Positions 23,361-32,688 of a DNA stretch of 62,068 nt are shown here, in pieces. The translations under genes and the position numbers were made by a program. Below the pieces are notes generated by a model, which had not been told where the DNA came from, did no database searches, and saw only the letters and a list, made by a program, of their open reading frames with translations. Every line of letters begins with the position of its first letter. The stretch's first letter is position 1. Source of the stretch: an uncultured Myxococcales bacterium (GTDB taxonomy: Bacteria > Myxococcota_A > UBA9042 > DTJE01); the NCBI GenBank assembly GCA_903857665.1, contig CAIOFV010000158.1:1-62068 (forward strand), given 5' to 3'.

Positions 23361-26077
23361 CGGTACGCCTCCAGGTCTTCCCAGAACCCCGGGTAGGACT
23401 TCGTGACGCATCCGGGATCGCGAATTTCGATGCCCGGCACCACCAGGGACAGGATTCCGAAGACCATGGCCATGCGGTGATCGCCGGACGGGTCCAGCGC
23501 CGCGGGCCCGTGCAGGCTGCGGCCGCAGGGTTCGACTACCAGCCCATCCGGGGTTTCCGTGACCCGGGCCCCCAGTCGGCCCAGTTCCCGGGCCAGCACC
23601 GCCGGGCGGTCGGATTCCTTCAGCCGTGCGTGGGCGACTCCGACGATCCGCACCGGCGCGTCCGCGAACAGCGCCGCCAAGACCAGCGGAGGCAGCAGGT
23701 CCGGGGTCGAACCCAGGTCGAAGACGTGATCGCCCGCGGCGTCCAACGCCTCGACGAACGCCGTGAAGACCACGTCTCCCTGACCGTCGGACGGGTCCAG
23801 GCCCGGCAGGTCGATCCGCCGGCCGGTGACGCGCTCGGCCGCCATCCAGAAGGCGGCGAGGCTCCAGTCCCCTCCCGACTCCACCGACCGCCCCGGGTAG
23901 GCGCACGGAGGCACCCGGCAGACGCCGTCGCGCTCCTCGGCGTCCACGCCGAACCGTCGCAGCCACGCCATCGTCAGGTCCAGGTACGACCGCGATGCGA
24001 CGGGGCCCGAGGGCCGCACCCGCAGTCCCGACGGCAGGCCCGGAGCGACCAGCAGCAGGCCCGATGCGGGCTGGCTGGAACCGGACAGGTCGATGGCGAC
24101 TTCGGCGGGGGTCGGGCCCGTCCTGAGGACCACCAGGCGGCCCGTCGCCGGGTCCAGGCGCAGATCGACGCCGGCCGCCTGCAGGGCCGTGGCGTGGGCT
24201 CCCCATGGGCGCTCGCGCAGACGGGCCCCCAGGTCCAGCACCAGGGGCCCGTCCAGCCGGAGGGCCAGGCTGGCGGCGAACCGGGCCGTGGTCGCGCCTT
24301 CCCCGCACGGCACCGGTCCCGATGGCAGGCGCAGGGGTCCCGGCGTCACGCGCAGGCCCTCGGGGAGGACGTCGAACCGGGCGCCGACCGCGGCGAGGAC
24401 CACGGCCAGATCCTGCGAATCATCGGAAGGCGAGGCGTTGCGGATCGTCGAAGGGGAACCGGCCAGGGCCGCAAGCACCAGGGCCCGCTGCGTCGCGCTC
24501 TTGGACCCCGGCACGCAGAGGCGCGCCGGCCTGCGAGTCCCCGACCTTCCCTCGTCGCCACCGATCGACTGCGCCTGGCACCCGTCCGCCCGGCCCAGGC
24601 GGCGGGCCTCGTCGAGGAGATCCCCCGGCGAAACGTCCAGCCCGGCCAGCAGGGCCGCCTGCGCCGCACCCTGCCGGCACCAGAACGCAAGCCCGTCTGC
24701 GGCCCGCCTCCCGGTGGCACGAGCGCGCTGCACCAGCGGGGAGATGCCGTTGTGCGGACGCACCACGTCCAGGACCCGGGCCGGGATCGTGCCGTCGCCC
24801 TCCCACGGGCAGCCCGCCCCGTCGGCGCCAACGGGCGTGGTGTTCGCCAGGAGGTCGATCGGCCCCGACGCACGCCGCGCCCACGGAATGACATCCCACG
24901 CCGCTGCGCGGCCCGCCACGCCCTCCGGCAGGGAGGCCAGCGCGTGGAGGCACCGGTCGGGATCCCGTGCCGCCAGCGTCACGCGAGCGCCCAGTGCGTC
25001 GGCAGCGAACCCGACGGTCACCGCGGTCGCCCCGGCGCCCAGCACGCGCACCTCGTGGCCGGCTCGCAACCCCAGGCCCGCCAGCAGCCAGCGGGCCGCG
25101 ATCACGTCGGTGTTGGCGGCCCTCCACGTCCCGTCGGGCAGGCGCACCAGGGTGTTCGCGGCGCCCAGGGTCGCCGCCGATTCGTCCCGGACCGCCGCCG
25201 CATCGAACGCGTCCCGCTTGAAGGGCATCGTGACCGACAACCCGAGGATCCCGAAGGTCTGGGCCGCCTCGGCAACCTCCTCCCACCAGGTCGCGGGAAG
25301 GGGGAGGTACTGGACGTCGATGCCCCGGGCGGACAGGAGCCGGTTGTACACGTCGGTGCCCAGCGAATGCACGACCTGAGGGCCGCCGACGACGGCGACC
25401 GGCCGCAGGCGGTTCGATTCCAGGACCCGCAGGGCGATCGCCCGCTCCCGGGTGATCTGCCCGGGCGCCGTCGAAAGGCCCTCTTCCGAGGCGACGAACG
25501 ACCAGGCCGAGCCGACATCCCCGGGACGGACGCGCGTCCACAGCCCGGCGTCTCCCATCCCGACCGCCACGACCGGCCGATCGCCGAGGCGCCTGCGCAC
25601 CCTGCGCAGCGCCAGCAGGTCGGCGGCGCCCTGGATCGGGGCGGCGATCTTGATCATCGCCGCAGGAACCCCGGCCAGGGCACCCGCGACGGCATCCAGG
25701 GCCGCCACGTCGGGCGCGTGGACCGACGCCACGGTGCGCTCGGCCGGGATCCCGACCGCGCCCGCACGCCCCAGCATGTCCGCTTCGACATCGACGAAGG
25801 CCACGCCCGCCGTCGCCGCCCGGCTCAGGATCGCCAGGCGCTCGTGCTCGGACCCCTCGAATCGACCGCCGTCCACCCGTCGCCGGCACGTGGCCACGAT
25901 CCGCGGGCCATGGGCCGACAGCAGGTCATACACCCGGTCGTCCAGGTCGCGCAGGTGGTCGAATCGGACCTCCTGCAGATCGGCGGGGTCGCCGGACTCG
26001 AGGCGCGACGCGAGGGTGGCGAAGGAGGGTTCGGCACCGGTCACGCAAAGCCGCGGGGAACCGTCAGGCAACGCCAT
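23348..26077 (-). CDS. Trifunctional AroD-AroE-AroA fusion
   Basis: 909 residues. The ATG at 26077 overlaps aroB by 14 bases. Residues about 8-215 are type I 3-dehydroquinate dehydratase: EVRFD at 36-40, His120 (ASVHAPD), Schiff-base Lys143 (AAMIKIA), Arg182 and Gln207 (APGQ). Residues about 226-490 are shikimate dehydrogenase: Lys287 (SVTMPFK), GAANTL at 305, NTD at 322-324, dinucleotide loop GAGATA at 347, DLLANTTPVG. The usual HSLSP motif is HSLGT here. Residues about 515-909 are EPSP synthase: VPGSKSATQR at 522, GEGATTARF at 592, SGSSQPASG, RLKESDR, GDHRMAM, TKSYPGFW. The protein would perform three consecutive-pathway steps (DHQ dehydration, DHS reduction, EPSP formation), with AroK supplying shikimate-3-phosphate between the last two. 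Confidence 0.95.
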   Translation of the reverse strand: MALPDGSPRLCVTGAEPSFATLASRLESGDPADLQEVRFDHLRDLDDRVYDLLSAHGPRIVATCRRRVDGGRFEGSEHERLAILSRAATAGVAFVDVEADMLGRAGAVGIPAERTVASVHAPDVAALDAVAGALAGVPAAMIKIAAPIQGAADLLALRRVRRRLGDRPVVAVGMGDAGLWTRVRPGDVGSAWSFVASEEGLSTAPGQITRERAIALRVLESNRLRPVAVVGGPQVVHSLGTDVYNRLLSARGIDVQYLPLPATWWEEVAEAAQTFGILGLSVTMPFKRDAFDAAAVRDESAATLGAANTLVRLPDGTWRAANTDVIAARWLLAGLGLRAGHEVRVLGAGATAVTVGFAADALGARVTLAARDPDRCLHALASLPEGVAGRAAAWDVIPWARRASGPIDLLANTTPVGADGAGCPWEGDGTIPARVLDVVRPHNGISPLVQRARATGRRAADGLAFWCRQGAAQAALLAGLDVSPGDLLDEARRLGRADGCQAQSIGGDEGRSGTRRPARLCVPGSKSATQRALVLAALAGSPSTIRNASPSDDSQDLAVVLAAVGARFDVLPEGLRVTPGPLRLPSGPVPCGEGATTARFAASLALRLDGPLVLDLGARLRERPWGAHATALQAAGVDLRLDPATGRLVVLRTGPTPAEVAIDLSGSSQPASGLLLVAPGLPSGLRVRPSGPVASRSYLDLTMAWLRRFGVDAEERDGVCRVPPCAYPGRSVESGGDWSLAAFWMAAERVTGRRIDLPGLDPSDGQGDVVFTAFVEALDAAGDHVFDLGSTPDLLPPLVLAALFADAPVRIVGVAHARLKESDRPAVLARELGRLGARVTETPDGLVVEPCGRSLHGPAALDPSGDHRMAMVFGILSLVVPGIEIRDPGCVTKSYPGFWEDLEAYRCAR

Positions 26078-27173
26078 GCCAGCACTCCAGCAGCAGGCTT
26101 TCGTCCACGGGCACGGTCCAGTCGCCATCGCCCGGTTCCATGACCCCGGGAGACCGCGGGAGGGCCATTCGGATGCATCCCTGGCGCGCCTTCTTGTCCC
26201 GGGCCAGGAAGGGCCTCGCAGCGTCGAAGGGCACCTGGGGCGTGTCGGGCAGGCCCAGGCGGCGCAACCGATCCCCGAGGGAATCCGCCTCGGACCGCTG
26301 GAAGCCGGTGAGGCGCACGGCCACCCGGGCGGCCACCACGAGTCCCGCCGCCACCGCCTCGCCGTGGGTCACCCGGAACCGGGACGCCGCCTCGATGGCG
26401 TGACCCGCGGTGTGACCCAGGTTGAGGACGCGGCGCAGCCCGTGCTCGTAGGGATCCTGCCCCAGGATGTCCCACTTCACCCGGGCCGCACGGTGGACCG
26501 TTTCGGCATCCGGAGGTCGGCCGGCCGCCAACCGCTTCGCGTCGCGATCCAGGACGGCAAGCAACCCCGGGTCGCCCACCAGCCCGGCCTTGACCATTTC
26601 GGCCAGCCCGTTGCGCACGTGGCGCCTCGGCAGCGTGCCCAGGAAGCGGGGGTCGGACACGACCGCGACCGGCCAGTGGAACGCGCCGACCAGGTTCTTT
26701 CCTTCCGGAAGGTCCAGCGCGGTCTTGCCTCCCAGGGCGGCATCGACCTGCCCCACCAGGGTGGTCGGCACGAGGATCACGGGCAGCCCGCGCAGGCAGG
26801 TCCCGGCCGCGAAGCCCGCCAGGTCCGTCGTGACGCCGCCACCGACCGCGACCACCACGGTCGTCCGGTCGGCGCCCGCCCGCAGCAGGGCCTGGACCAG
26901 CCGGATCCAGACGGCCGGGTGCTTCGACCGCTCGCCCGGAGCCACGCCGATCACGTCCGGCATGGCGACGATCCGCGAAAGCGTCCCCGCGACCTCGGCG
27001 CCCCAGGCCTGCCACGCCCGACGATCCGCGATCACCACGGCCCGCGTTGCGCCCTCGGGCCACTCCGAAGCCAGGGCCTCCAGGGACCCCGGCCCCGATC
27101 GCCAACGGGAACGGACCGCGTTCTGGATCAGCAGGGTTTCGGTCGGGTTCGAACGGGGATCGGGCTGGGGCAT
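26064..27173 (-). CDS. aroB: 3-Dehydroquinate synthase
   Basis: 369 residues from the ATG at 27173; GAGG is six bases upstream of it, whereas the ATG two codons earlier abuts GAGG. NAD-binding: VVAVGGGVTTDLAGFAAG and VPTTLVGQVDAALGGKTALDL. Catalytic and zinc residues: GLAEMVKAGLVGD (Glu, Lys) and NLGHTAGHAIE plus THGEAVAAGL (His ligands). It converts DAHP to 3-dehydroquinate. The gene begins 34 bases after the TPR-protein stop and overlaps the start of the AroD-AroE-AroA gene. Confidence 0.96.
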   Translation of the reverse strand: MPQPDPRSNPTETLLIQNAVRSRWRSGPGSLEALASEWPEGATRAVVIADRRAWQAWGAEVAGTLSRIVAMPDVIGVAPGERSKHPAVWIRLVQALLRAGADRTTVVVAVGGGVTTDLAGFAAGTCLRGLPVILVPTTLVGQVDAALGGKTALDLPEGKNLVGAFHWPVAVVSDPRFLGTLPRRHVRNGLAEMVKAGLVGDPGLLAVLDRDAKRLAAGRPPDAETVHRAARVKWDILGQDPYEHGLRRVLNLGHTAGHAIEAASRFRVTHGEAVAAGLVVAARVAVRLTGFQRSEADSLGDRLRRLGLPDTPQVPFDAARPFLARDKKARQGCIRMALPRSPGVMEPGDGDWTVPVDESLLLECWHGVA

Positions 27174-27207
27174 GGGCATCCTCGCCACGGCGGGACGACC
27201 GCCGGCC

Positions 27208-28992
27208 CTAGGGGTTCCGTTCCAGGTAGGACTGGGCCTCATCGGCCTGCGAGCCCTTCGGGTTCACCTCGAGGTAGCGGGTGTAATAGTAGCGAGCGTC
27301 CGACACGTTTTCCTTGGCCTTCTGGATTCGGGCCATCCCGACAAGGGCCGGCCCGTACGAGGCGCCCAGCTTCAAGGCCGCCCGGAACTGCCGATCGGCG
27401 TTGTCCAGGTCACCCATCCGCACCGCGCACTCGCCCATCCGGGCCACCGGTTCGACCCGGCCCGGGCGCGCCTGGGCCGCCAGCCGGAATTCATCCAGCG
27501 CCACCGCCGGGTTCCGGTTCAGTTCGCGGTTCCCCGCGGCCATGTGGGCGTCGTAGGTCCCGGGTTCTTCCGAGGGCGCGACCGCATCGCCGGCCGCGGC
27601 GCCGCGCGCCGGCTTCGCGACGGGCTCGCGGGCCGGCATCTTCAATTCCCGCACTCCCGTGTCCGACGGTCCCGCGGGCGCCCTCGCGCGGGCGGGAGGC
27701 TCGACGACGGCCTTTTCACGCAGGGCCGCTGCCGTCCGCAGCGAGGGTTCCGGAGCGGAGGCCCGTGCAGGCGGCTGGGCGACGGATCTGGACGGCGCCT
27801 CGGCGGCCCGGACCGGTTCGACCGCCCGACCGGGGGACGGCACCGGCGGCGCCACCGGGGCGGGTTCAGGGGTCCGTGCAGTCGGCACCCGCTCGGGCGC
27901 CGGGGGAATCGCGGCTGAAGGAGCGACCACGGGGGCAGGAACGGCGGCGGGCAACGGGGCAGCGACAGGGGCCTTGACCGGGGCAGCGGCCGGGGCCGTG
28001 ACCGGGGCAGCGGCCGGGGCAGGCGCGACCACTTCCCTGCCCTCGGGGGCCGAGGAAGGCGCGGCGACAGCGGGATCGGCCGACCTGGCCATCAAGACCG
28101 CCGACGAGGCGGGGGTCGGCGGTACCGGGGCCGCCAGTTCCGGGATCGCGGCCTCCCGGTACAACACGACCAGGGCCACCACCCCTCCCAGCCCGAGGGC
28201 CACCAGCAGCGCAAACGGGATCGCCCGTTTGATCAGTGCCTTGCGACGGCTTGCCTGGCCGATCGGGTCGGAGGCCCACAGGTCGCCGTCACCGGCCTTG
28301 GCGAAGGGGTCAACCGCGCTCGGGAAGGCCATCGGCTCGTCGGCAGGAGCGACTTGCACCGGCCGCGGGGGCCTCTGGAACTCGACGACTGCCTGGACGA
28401 CGGGCTCGAGCGCGGAGGGAGCCGGTCCCATCGCCTGCGGAGGATTCACCGCGGGTTCCGGAATCGACACGGCAGGCACCTCATACGATGCCGGGACATC
28501 GACCTCCGCCCTGGCATCGACGATCGGCACGAAGGGGGGGGTCGCCTGCGGCTGGGGCGCCGCAACCGGCATCGCTGCAACGGCCGCCGCGGACGGGCCG
28601 GCGTGATCGTCCAGCGGGGGCAGTCGCTGGGTTTCGCGTTCGGAGGGACCCTGGTGTTCCTCGGGCCCCCCCGCGGCACGGGTCGGGGGCGCCGCGGGTG
28701 CAACGGGCGCCGGGGCCGGCGCGGAAACCGCCGGCCGCACGGGAGCCGGGGCCGCTGCAACCGCCGGCGCACTCGCCGGTTCGGTCGAGTCGGGCCCGGG
28801 AAGCGCGGGGGCCTGCACCAGGGCCCCGGCCAGGTCCACGAGGTCCGAAAGGGGATGCCACGCCTGGTCCTGTCCGAGGTAGACGTCGTCCCGGGACAGG
28901 CGGCCGCTGGACAGCCATGCCCGCACCCGGTTCGGATCCTCGAATCGGAGGAGGACGCGATCGCTCGTCCGGATGTAGATTACTTTTCCCAT
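27208..28992 (-). CDS. Single-pass membrane protein with N-terminal GYF-like module and C-terminal TPRs
   Basis: 594 residues from the ATG at 28992 (GGAAGG upstream). Residues 2-55 (VIYIRTSDRVLLRFEDPNRV, YLGQDQAWHPLSDLVDL) resemble the GYF_2-type module found at the N terminus of motility and signalling proteins. A long Pro/Ala-rich region surrounds one membrane segment (AIPFALLVALGLGGVVALVVL, about residue 255). The C-terminal 110 residues are tetratricopeptide repeats (NRNPAVALDEFRLAAQARPG, GDLDNADRQFRAALKLG, ARYYYTRYLEVNPKG). Probably a scaffold in the envelope. It follows the zinc-ribbon gene by 16 bases and precedes aroB, so it heads the shikimate transcription unit without an obvious metabolic link. 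Confidence 0.75.
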   Translation of the reverse strand: MGKVIYIRTSDRVLLRFEDPNRVRAWLSSGRLSRDDVYLGQDQAWHPLSDLVDLAGALVQAPALPGPDSTEPASAPAVAAAPAPVRPAVSAPAPAPVAPAAPPTRAAGGPEEHQGPSERETQRLPPLDDHAGPSAAAVAAMPVAAPQPQATPPFVPIVDARAEVDVPASYEVPAVSIPEPAVNPPQAMGPAPSALEPVVQAVVEFQRPPRPVQVAPADEPMAFPSAVDPFAKAGDGDLWASDPIGQASRRKALIKRAIPFALLVALGLGGVVALVVLYREAAIPELAAPVPPTPASSAVLMARSADPAVAAPSSAPEGREVVAPAPAAAPVTAPAAAPVKAPVAAPLPAAVPAPVVAPSAAIPPAPERVPTARTPEPAPVAPPVPSPGRAVEPVRAAEAPSRSVAQPPARASAPEPSLRTAAALREKAVVEPPARARAPAGPSDTGVRELKMPAREPVAKPARGAAAGDAVAPSEEPGTYDAHMAAGNRELNRNPAVALDEFRLAAQARPGRVEPVARMGECAVRMGDLDNADRQFRAALKLGASYGPALVGMARIQKAKENVSDARYYYTRYLEVNPKGSQADEAQSYLERNP

Positions 28993-29008
28993 CACCTTCC
29001 GCCGGCCG

Positions 29009-29956
29009 TCACTTCCGGAACAGGAACACCGCCGCCGCCCCGCCACCCGCCAGCGCCAGGACGGCGCCGACGATCAGGGCCACGGCCCACCGGGGGAAGC
29101 CCGGCTTGCTGCTGTTCGCGATCTTGAACGTGAACTGAGCCGTCGTGGAAACCGCGTTTCGGGCCGCGGCAGCCTGGGAATCGGCAGGTCGGGGCGAGCC
29201 TGTGGGTTCCCGGTCGGCGACGACAGGCGCGGCCGCAGCCGATGCCGTCGGAGCACCCCCGGGGATCGTGCCGGACGCGCCGCCGACAGGGATCAACCCC
29301 TGTCCATCCGGAGCGCGCCGGAAGGCCTGCGTGGCGCGGATCCCTCGCTTCGTCTCGCGCAGGAATTCTTCCAGCGACATCCAGGATTCGCTGCCCCGGG
29401 ACACCTGGTAGGGCGCGGGATTCTCGACCACAGACGACCAGTTCACCAGGAGGGTCGATGACGGGAACTCGAGGACGAGCCCCGTGGGGGATTTCACCGT
29501 CCACAAGCCGCTGCCCGTTTCCTCGACCTCGGCGACGGCCTTCACAGCCACCGGACGCTCGGGCAGGGGTTCGAAAGGGGCCGGGCCCGGGGGCGGTATC
29601 GAAAAGGCGGGCGGCGGCAGCACCGCGTCCACCGGAGGCATCTGCGCGGTGTCCACCCGCACGGGCTGCTGCGGCACCACCGTGCTGGACCCCGCGACGC
29701 CACTGGGGGGACGGTTCGTCCGGCGACTGCCGAAGGCCTGCATCGGCTTGCGAAACGCGCTGCCGAAGCCGTCCGACACGGCCTCCCGACGAACGCCCGA
29801 CTCGGCGGGTTCCACGTCGGGAATCGGCCGCCCGACGCGAGCGGCGAAGCGCTGCTCCCGACCGCATAGAGGGCAGCACAGCATCCCTCCGGCGGCGGCG
29901 ACCTCGGCGTCGTCCACCTCGAAGGTTCCCGTGCAATTCAGACAGGTCAGTTGCAT
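29009..29956 (-). CDS. Zinc-ribbon, GYF-like, C-terminally anchored membrane protein
   Basis: 315 residues from the ATG at 29956. The N terminus is a MJ0042-type zinc ribbon (CLNC ... CPLC within the first 40 residues). A Pro-rich linker leads to a second module near residues 150-220 (GLWTVKSPTGLVLEFPSSTLL, YQVSRGSESWMSLEEFL) that resembles the GYF-like domain in the next gene. The C terminus is one membrane helix (WAVALIVGAVLALAGGGAAAVFLF) followed by RK. A zinc ribbon plus GYF-like module is reminiscent of AgmX-type myxobacterial motility proteins; this likeness is inference. It appears to be the first gene of the minus-strand run that continues into aroB. Confidence 0.72.
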   Translation of the reverse strand: MQLTCLNCTGTFEVDDAEVAAAGGMLCCPLCGREQRFAARVGRPIPDVEPAESGVRREAVSDGFGSAFRKPMQAFGSRRTNRPPSGVAGSSTVVPQQPVRVDTAQMPPVDAVLPPPAFSIPPPGPAPFEPLPERPVAVKAVAEVEETGSGLWTVKSPTGLVLEFPSSTLLVNWSSVVENPAPYQVSRGSESWMSLEEFLRETKRGIRATQAFRRAPDGQGLIPVGGASGTIPGGAPTASAAAAPVVADREPTGSPRPADSQAAAARNAVSTTAQFTFKIANSSKPGFPRWAVALIVGAVLALAGGGAAAVFLFRK

Positions 29957-30104
29957 CCAGCCCGACCCCCGGGATTCGACGACAGAGTAGCATCCGCGGT
30001 CTGACCAATCAAGCCCGCTACGCCATTCCCCTCCCCGGGACAGGGCCTCCACCGGCACGGCACCGACCCGCAGGGATTTCATGGGGCACGCCCCGGGCGG
30101 GACT

Positions 30105-30134
30105 TTGGCACGCACGCACGCGGGGTGCTACGCT
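30105..30134 (+). promoter_or_regulatory. Possible promoter for ftsK
   Basis: TTGGCA at 30105-30110 and TACGCT at 30129-30134 with an 18-base spacer, 31 bases upstream of the ftsK ATG. The -35 is close to consensus (5 of 6) and the -10 weak (3 of 6). The divergent gene starts at 29956. Confidence 0.3.
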
Positions 30135-30165
30135 GGCCGCCGGTCGATTCGGGAAGCGACGCCCA

Positions 30166-32649
30166 ATGGCAGGTTCAGTGGTCAAGCCCAAGAACGGTAC
30201 CGGGACCCACCCCCAGGCGATGACGAGCGCCCATGCGTTGCGACTGGAAGTATACGGCGCGCTGCTCACGCTGTTCTCCCTGGTCCTGCTGCTGGCCCTC
30301 GCGACGTCCGACCGCCTCGATGTCACCGTCGGCGCCGGGGAAAAGGCCCTGAACTTCCTGGGGCCCGTCGGCGCGCACATGGCCGACGTGTTCCTCTGGG
30401 CCCTCGGGCTGGTGGCGTTCCCGTTCACGCTGGTACTGGGCCTGCTGGGCGTGCGCGCCGTGTTCCGCCGCCCGATCCCGCTGGGTCCCCGGAACGTCGT
30501 GTGGACGATCGTCTCGCTGCTGATGATGACGATCCTCCTCCAGATCACGATCCCGGACGCCCGCCTCTTCGGCTATCCGCCGGCGGGCCGCGTCGGCATG
30601 TACGCCGGCGAGCTGCTGGCCGCTCTCCTTTCCTATGGCGGCGCCGCGCTGGTCGCCTCCCTGACCCTCGTGATCGCGATCACCTACCTCGCGGGGCAGT
30701 CGATCGGCGCCCTGCTCCGCGGCACCGGCCGCCTCCTGGTCGCCGGTGGGCTGCTGGTCGGGCGGGGCATCATGACGGGCACGACCCGCCTGCTCCAGGC
30801 TGCGGCCGCACGGTTCCGGCGCACCTCGACCCGTGAAGCGCTTCCGGCTCCCGACGACGACGGCCCCCGGATCTCGGTCCGGAGCGGGGCAGCGGCCAAC
30901 GGCACGGCAGACACCCGCGTGGACCTCCGCCGGCCCGCCGAGCGCTCCGCGCAACCGGGCGCCGACATCACGCCCTGGCCGACTTCCACCGACCCCGACG
31001 ACCCCGACACACCTTCGGAGCCGTTGGACATCCCCCTGGGCGGACCCGACGGGGCCGACGCCCTCCGGCGCCCCCGTACCGAATCGACCCACAGCCCGCG
31101 CATCGTCGTGACGCCGCAGCGGGCGCCGATGGTGCAGGAATCGCTGGCCCTGCCCCGTGTCGCCACCGACCCCTACGTGCCGCCTCCGCTGACCCTGCTG
31201 GACGCGGTCGAGGCGCGGGATGCCGTCATCGACAAGGACCTCCTGCGCCGCAACGCCGAAACGCTGGAACGCAAGCTGCTGGACTACAAGGTCGAAGGCA
31301 AGGTGGTCGAAATCCACCCGGGCCCTGTCGTGACGATGTACGAGTTCCTGCCGGCCCCGGGCGTCAAGATCAGCCAGATCGCGAACCTCGCCGACGACCT
31401 CACGATGGCCCTGGAAGCCGTCAGCATCCGCATCGTCGCGCCCATCCCAGGCAAGGGCGTGGTGGGCATCGAGGTCCCGAATGCGCTGCGCGAAACGGTG
31501 TACCTGCGCGAAATCCTGGCGTCGGAACCGTTCGCCCGCAGCAAGAGCAAGCTGACGCTGGCCCTGGGCAAGGACATCTTCGGCACGCCGGTCGTCACCG
31601 ACCTCGCCAAGATGCCGCACCTGCTGATCGCCGGCGCGACCGGCTCGGGCAAATCGGTGGCGGTCAATGCGTTCATCCTCAGCCTGCTGTACAACGCGTC
31701 CCCGGAAGAGGTCCGCATGATCCTCGTCGACCCCAAGGTCGTCGAGCTGCAGGTCTACGAGGGCATCCCGCACCTGCTGCTGCCCGTGGTCTACGACCCC
31801 AAGCACGCCGCCGCCGCGCTGCGCTGGGCCGTCGAGGAGATGGAGCGCCGGTACGAGCTGCTGGCCCGCTTCGGCACGCGCAACCTGCAATCCTTCAACC
31901 AGCGCGTGGACCGGATGCTGGGGCATTCCGATCTGCCGGTCGGCTCGGATTCGCCGGACACCGAAATCGCCCCCGTCGCCTCGACCACGGACATGGGGCC
32001 CGACGAGGACGAACTGAAGAAGCTGCCCTACATCGTCATCGTGCTGGACGAGTTCGCGGACCTGATGATGGTCGCGTCGAAGGACGTCGAAACGGCGGTC
32101 GCCCGGCTGGCCCAGAAGGCCCGCGCCGCCGGCATCCACCTGGTGATGGCCACCCAGCGGCCGTCCAAGGAGGTCATCACCGGGCTGATCAAGGCGAACT
32201 TCCCGTCGCGCATCGCGTTCCGGGTGTCGTCCAAGATCGACAGCCGCATCATCCTGGACCAGTCGGGCGCCGATGCGCTGCTGGGGTACGGCGACATGCT
32301 GTTCCTGCGTCCGGGCTCGTCGCTGGTCACCCGCGTCCACGGGCCCTTCGTGGCCGACGAGGAGGTCGGGCGCGTCACGGCGCACCTGAAGGCCCAGGGA
32401 ACGCCCACGTACCAGATGGAGATCCTCGCCGCCGCCGATGCCGAGGCCGACGAGGACCCCTCCGACCTGGACCCGCTGCTGGACGAGGCCCAGGACATCG
32501 TGCTGGAAAGCCGTCGCGCCAGCATTTCCTTCCTGCAGCGCAAGCTGAAGATCGGCTACAACCGCTCGGCCCGCATCATGGAGCAACTGGAGCGACGCGC
32601 GGTCGTCGGTCCGCCCGACAGCCGCGGCGAACGCCAGGTCCTGCTGTAG
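30166..32649 (+). CDS. ftsK: DNA translocase FtsK
   Basis: 827 residues. The N-terminal 200 residues hold about five membrane segments (GALLTLFSLVLLLALA, VFLWALGLVAFPFTLVLGLLG, VWTIVSLLMMTILLQI and others). A variable linker (about 210-330) is Pro/Asp/Arg-rich. The motor has Walker A GATGSGKSV, ILVDPKVVELQVYEG, Walker B IVLDEFADLMM and the HLVMATQRPS segment. The C-terminal gamma winged helix (SISFLQRKLKIGYNRSARIMEQLE) recognises orienting chromosome sequences in the family. It moves chromosome ends through the division septum. Monocistronic; converges with the ceramidase gene after 39 bases. Confidence 0.96.
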   Translation: MAGSVVKPKNGTGTHPQAMTSAHALRLEVYGALLTLFSLVLLLALATSDRLDVTVGAGEKALNFLGPVGAHMADVFLWALGLVAFPFTLVLGLLGVRAVFRRPIPLGPRNVVWTIVSLLMMTILLQITIPDARLFGYPPAGRVGMYAGELLAALLSYGGAALVASLTLVIAITYLAGQSIGALLRGTGRLLVAGGLLVGRGIMTGTTRLLQAAAARFRRTSTREALPAPDDDGPRISVRSGAAANGTADTRVDLRRPAERSAQPGADITPWPTSTDPDDPDTPSEPLDIPLGGPDGADALRRPRTESTHSPRIVVTPQRAPMVQESLALPRVATDPYVPPPLTLLDAVEARDAVIDKDLLRRNAETLERKLLDYKVEGKVVEIHPGPVVTMYEFLPAPGVKISQIANLADDLTMALEAVSIRIVAPIPGKGVVGIEVPNALRETVYLREILASEPFARSKSKLTLALGKDIFGTPVVTDLAKMPHLLIAGATGSGKSVAVNAFILSLLYNASPEEVRMILVDPKVVELQVYEGIPHLLLPVVYDPKHAAAALRWAVEEMERRYELLARFGTRNLQSFNQRVDRMLGHSDLPVGSDSPDTEIAPVASTTDMGPDEDELKKLPYIVIVLDEFADLMMVASKDVETAVARLAQKARAAGIHLVMATQRPSKEVITGLIKANFPSRIAFRVSSKIDSRIILDQSGADALLGYGDMLFLRPGSSLVTRVHGPFVADEEVGRVTAHLKAQGTPTYQMEILAAADAEADEDPSDLDPLLDEAQDIVLESRRASISFLQRKLKIGYNRSARIMEQLERRAVVGPPDSRGERQVLL

Positions 32650-32688
32650 AAGAATCGCGAACGATCGGTTGGGAGCGTCAGGGCAGGG

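Noticed and set aside
30105..30134. Sigma54 promoter (TGGCAC) upstream of ftsK
   Set aside because: The expected TTGC element at the fixed distance from TGGCAC is absent; a sigma70-like reading fits better.
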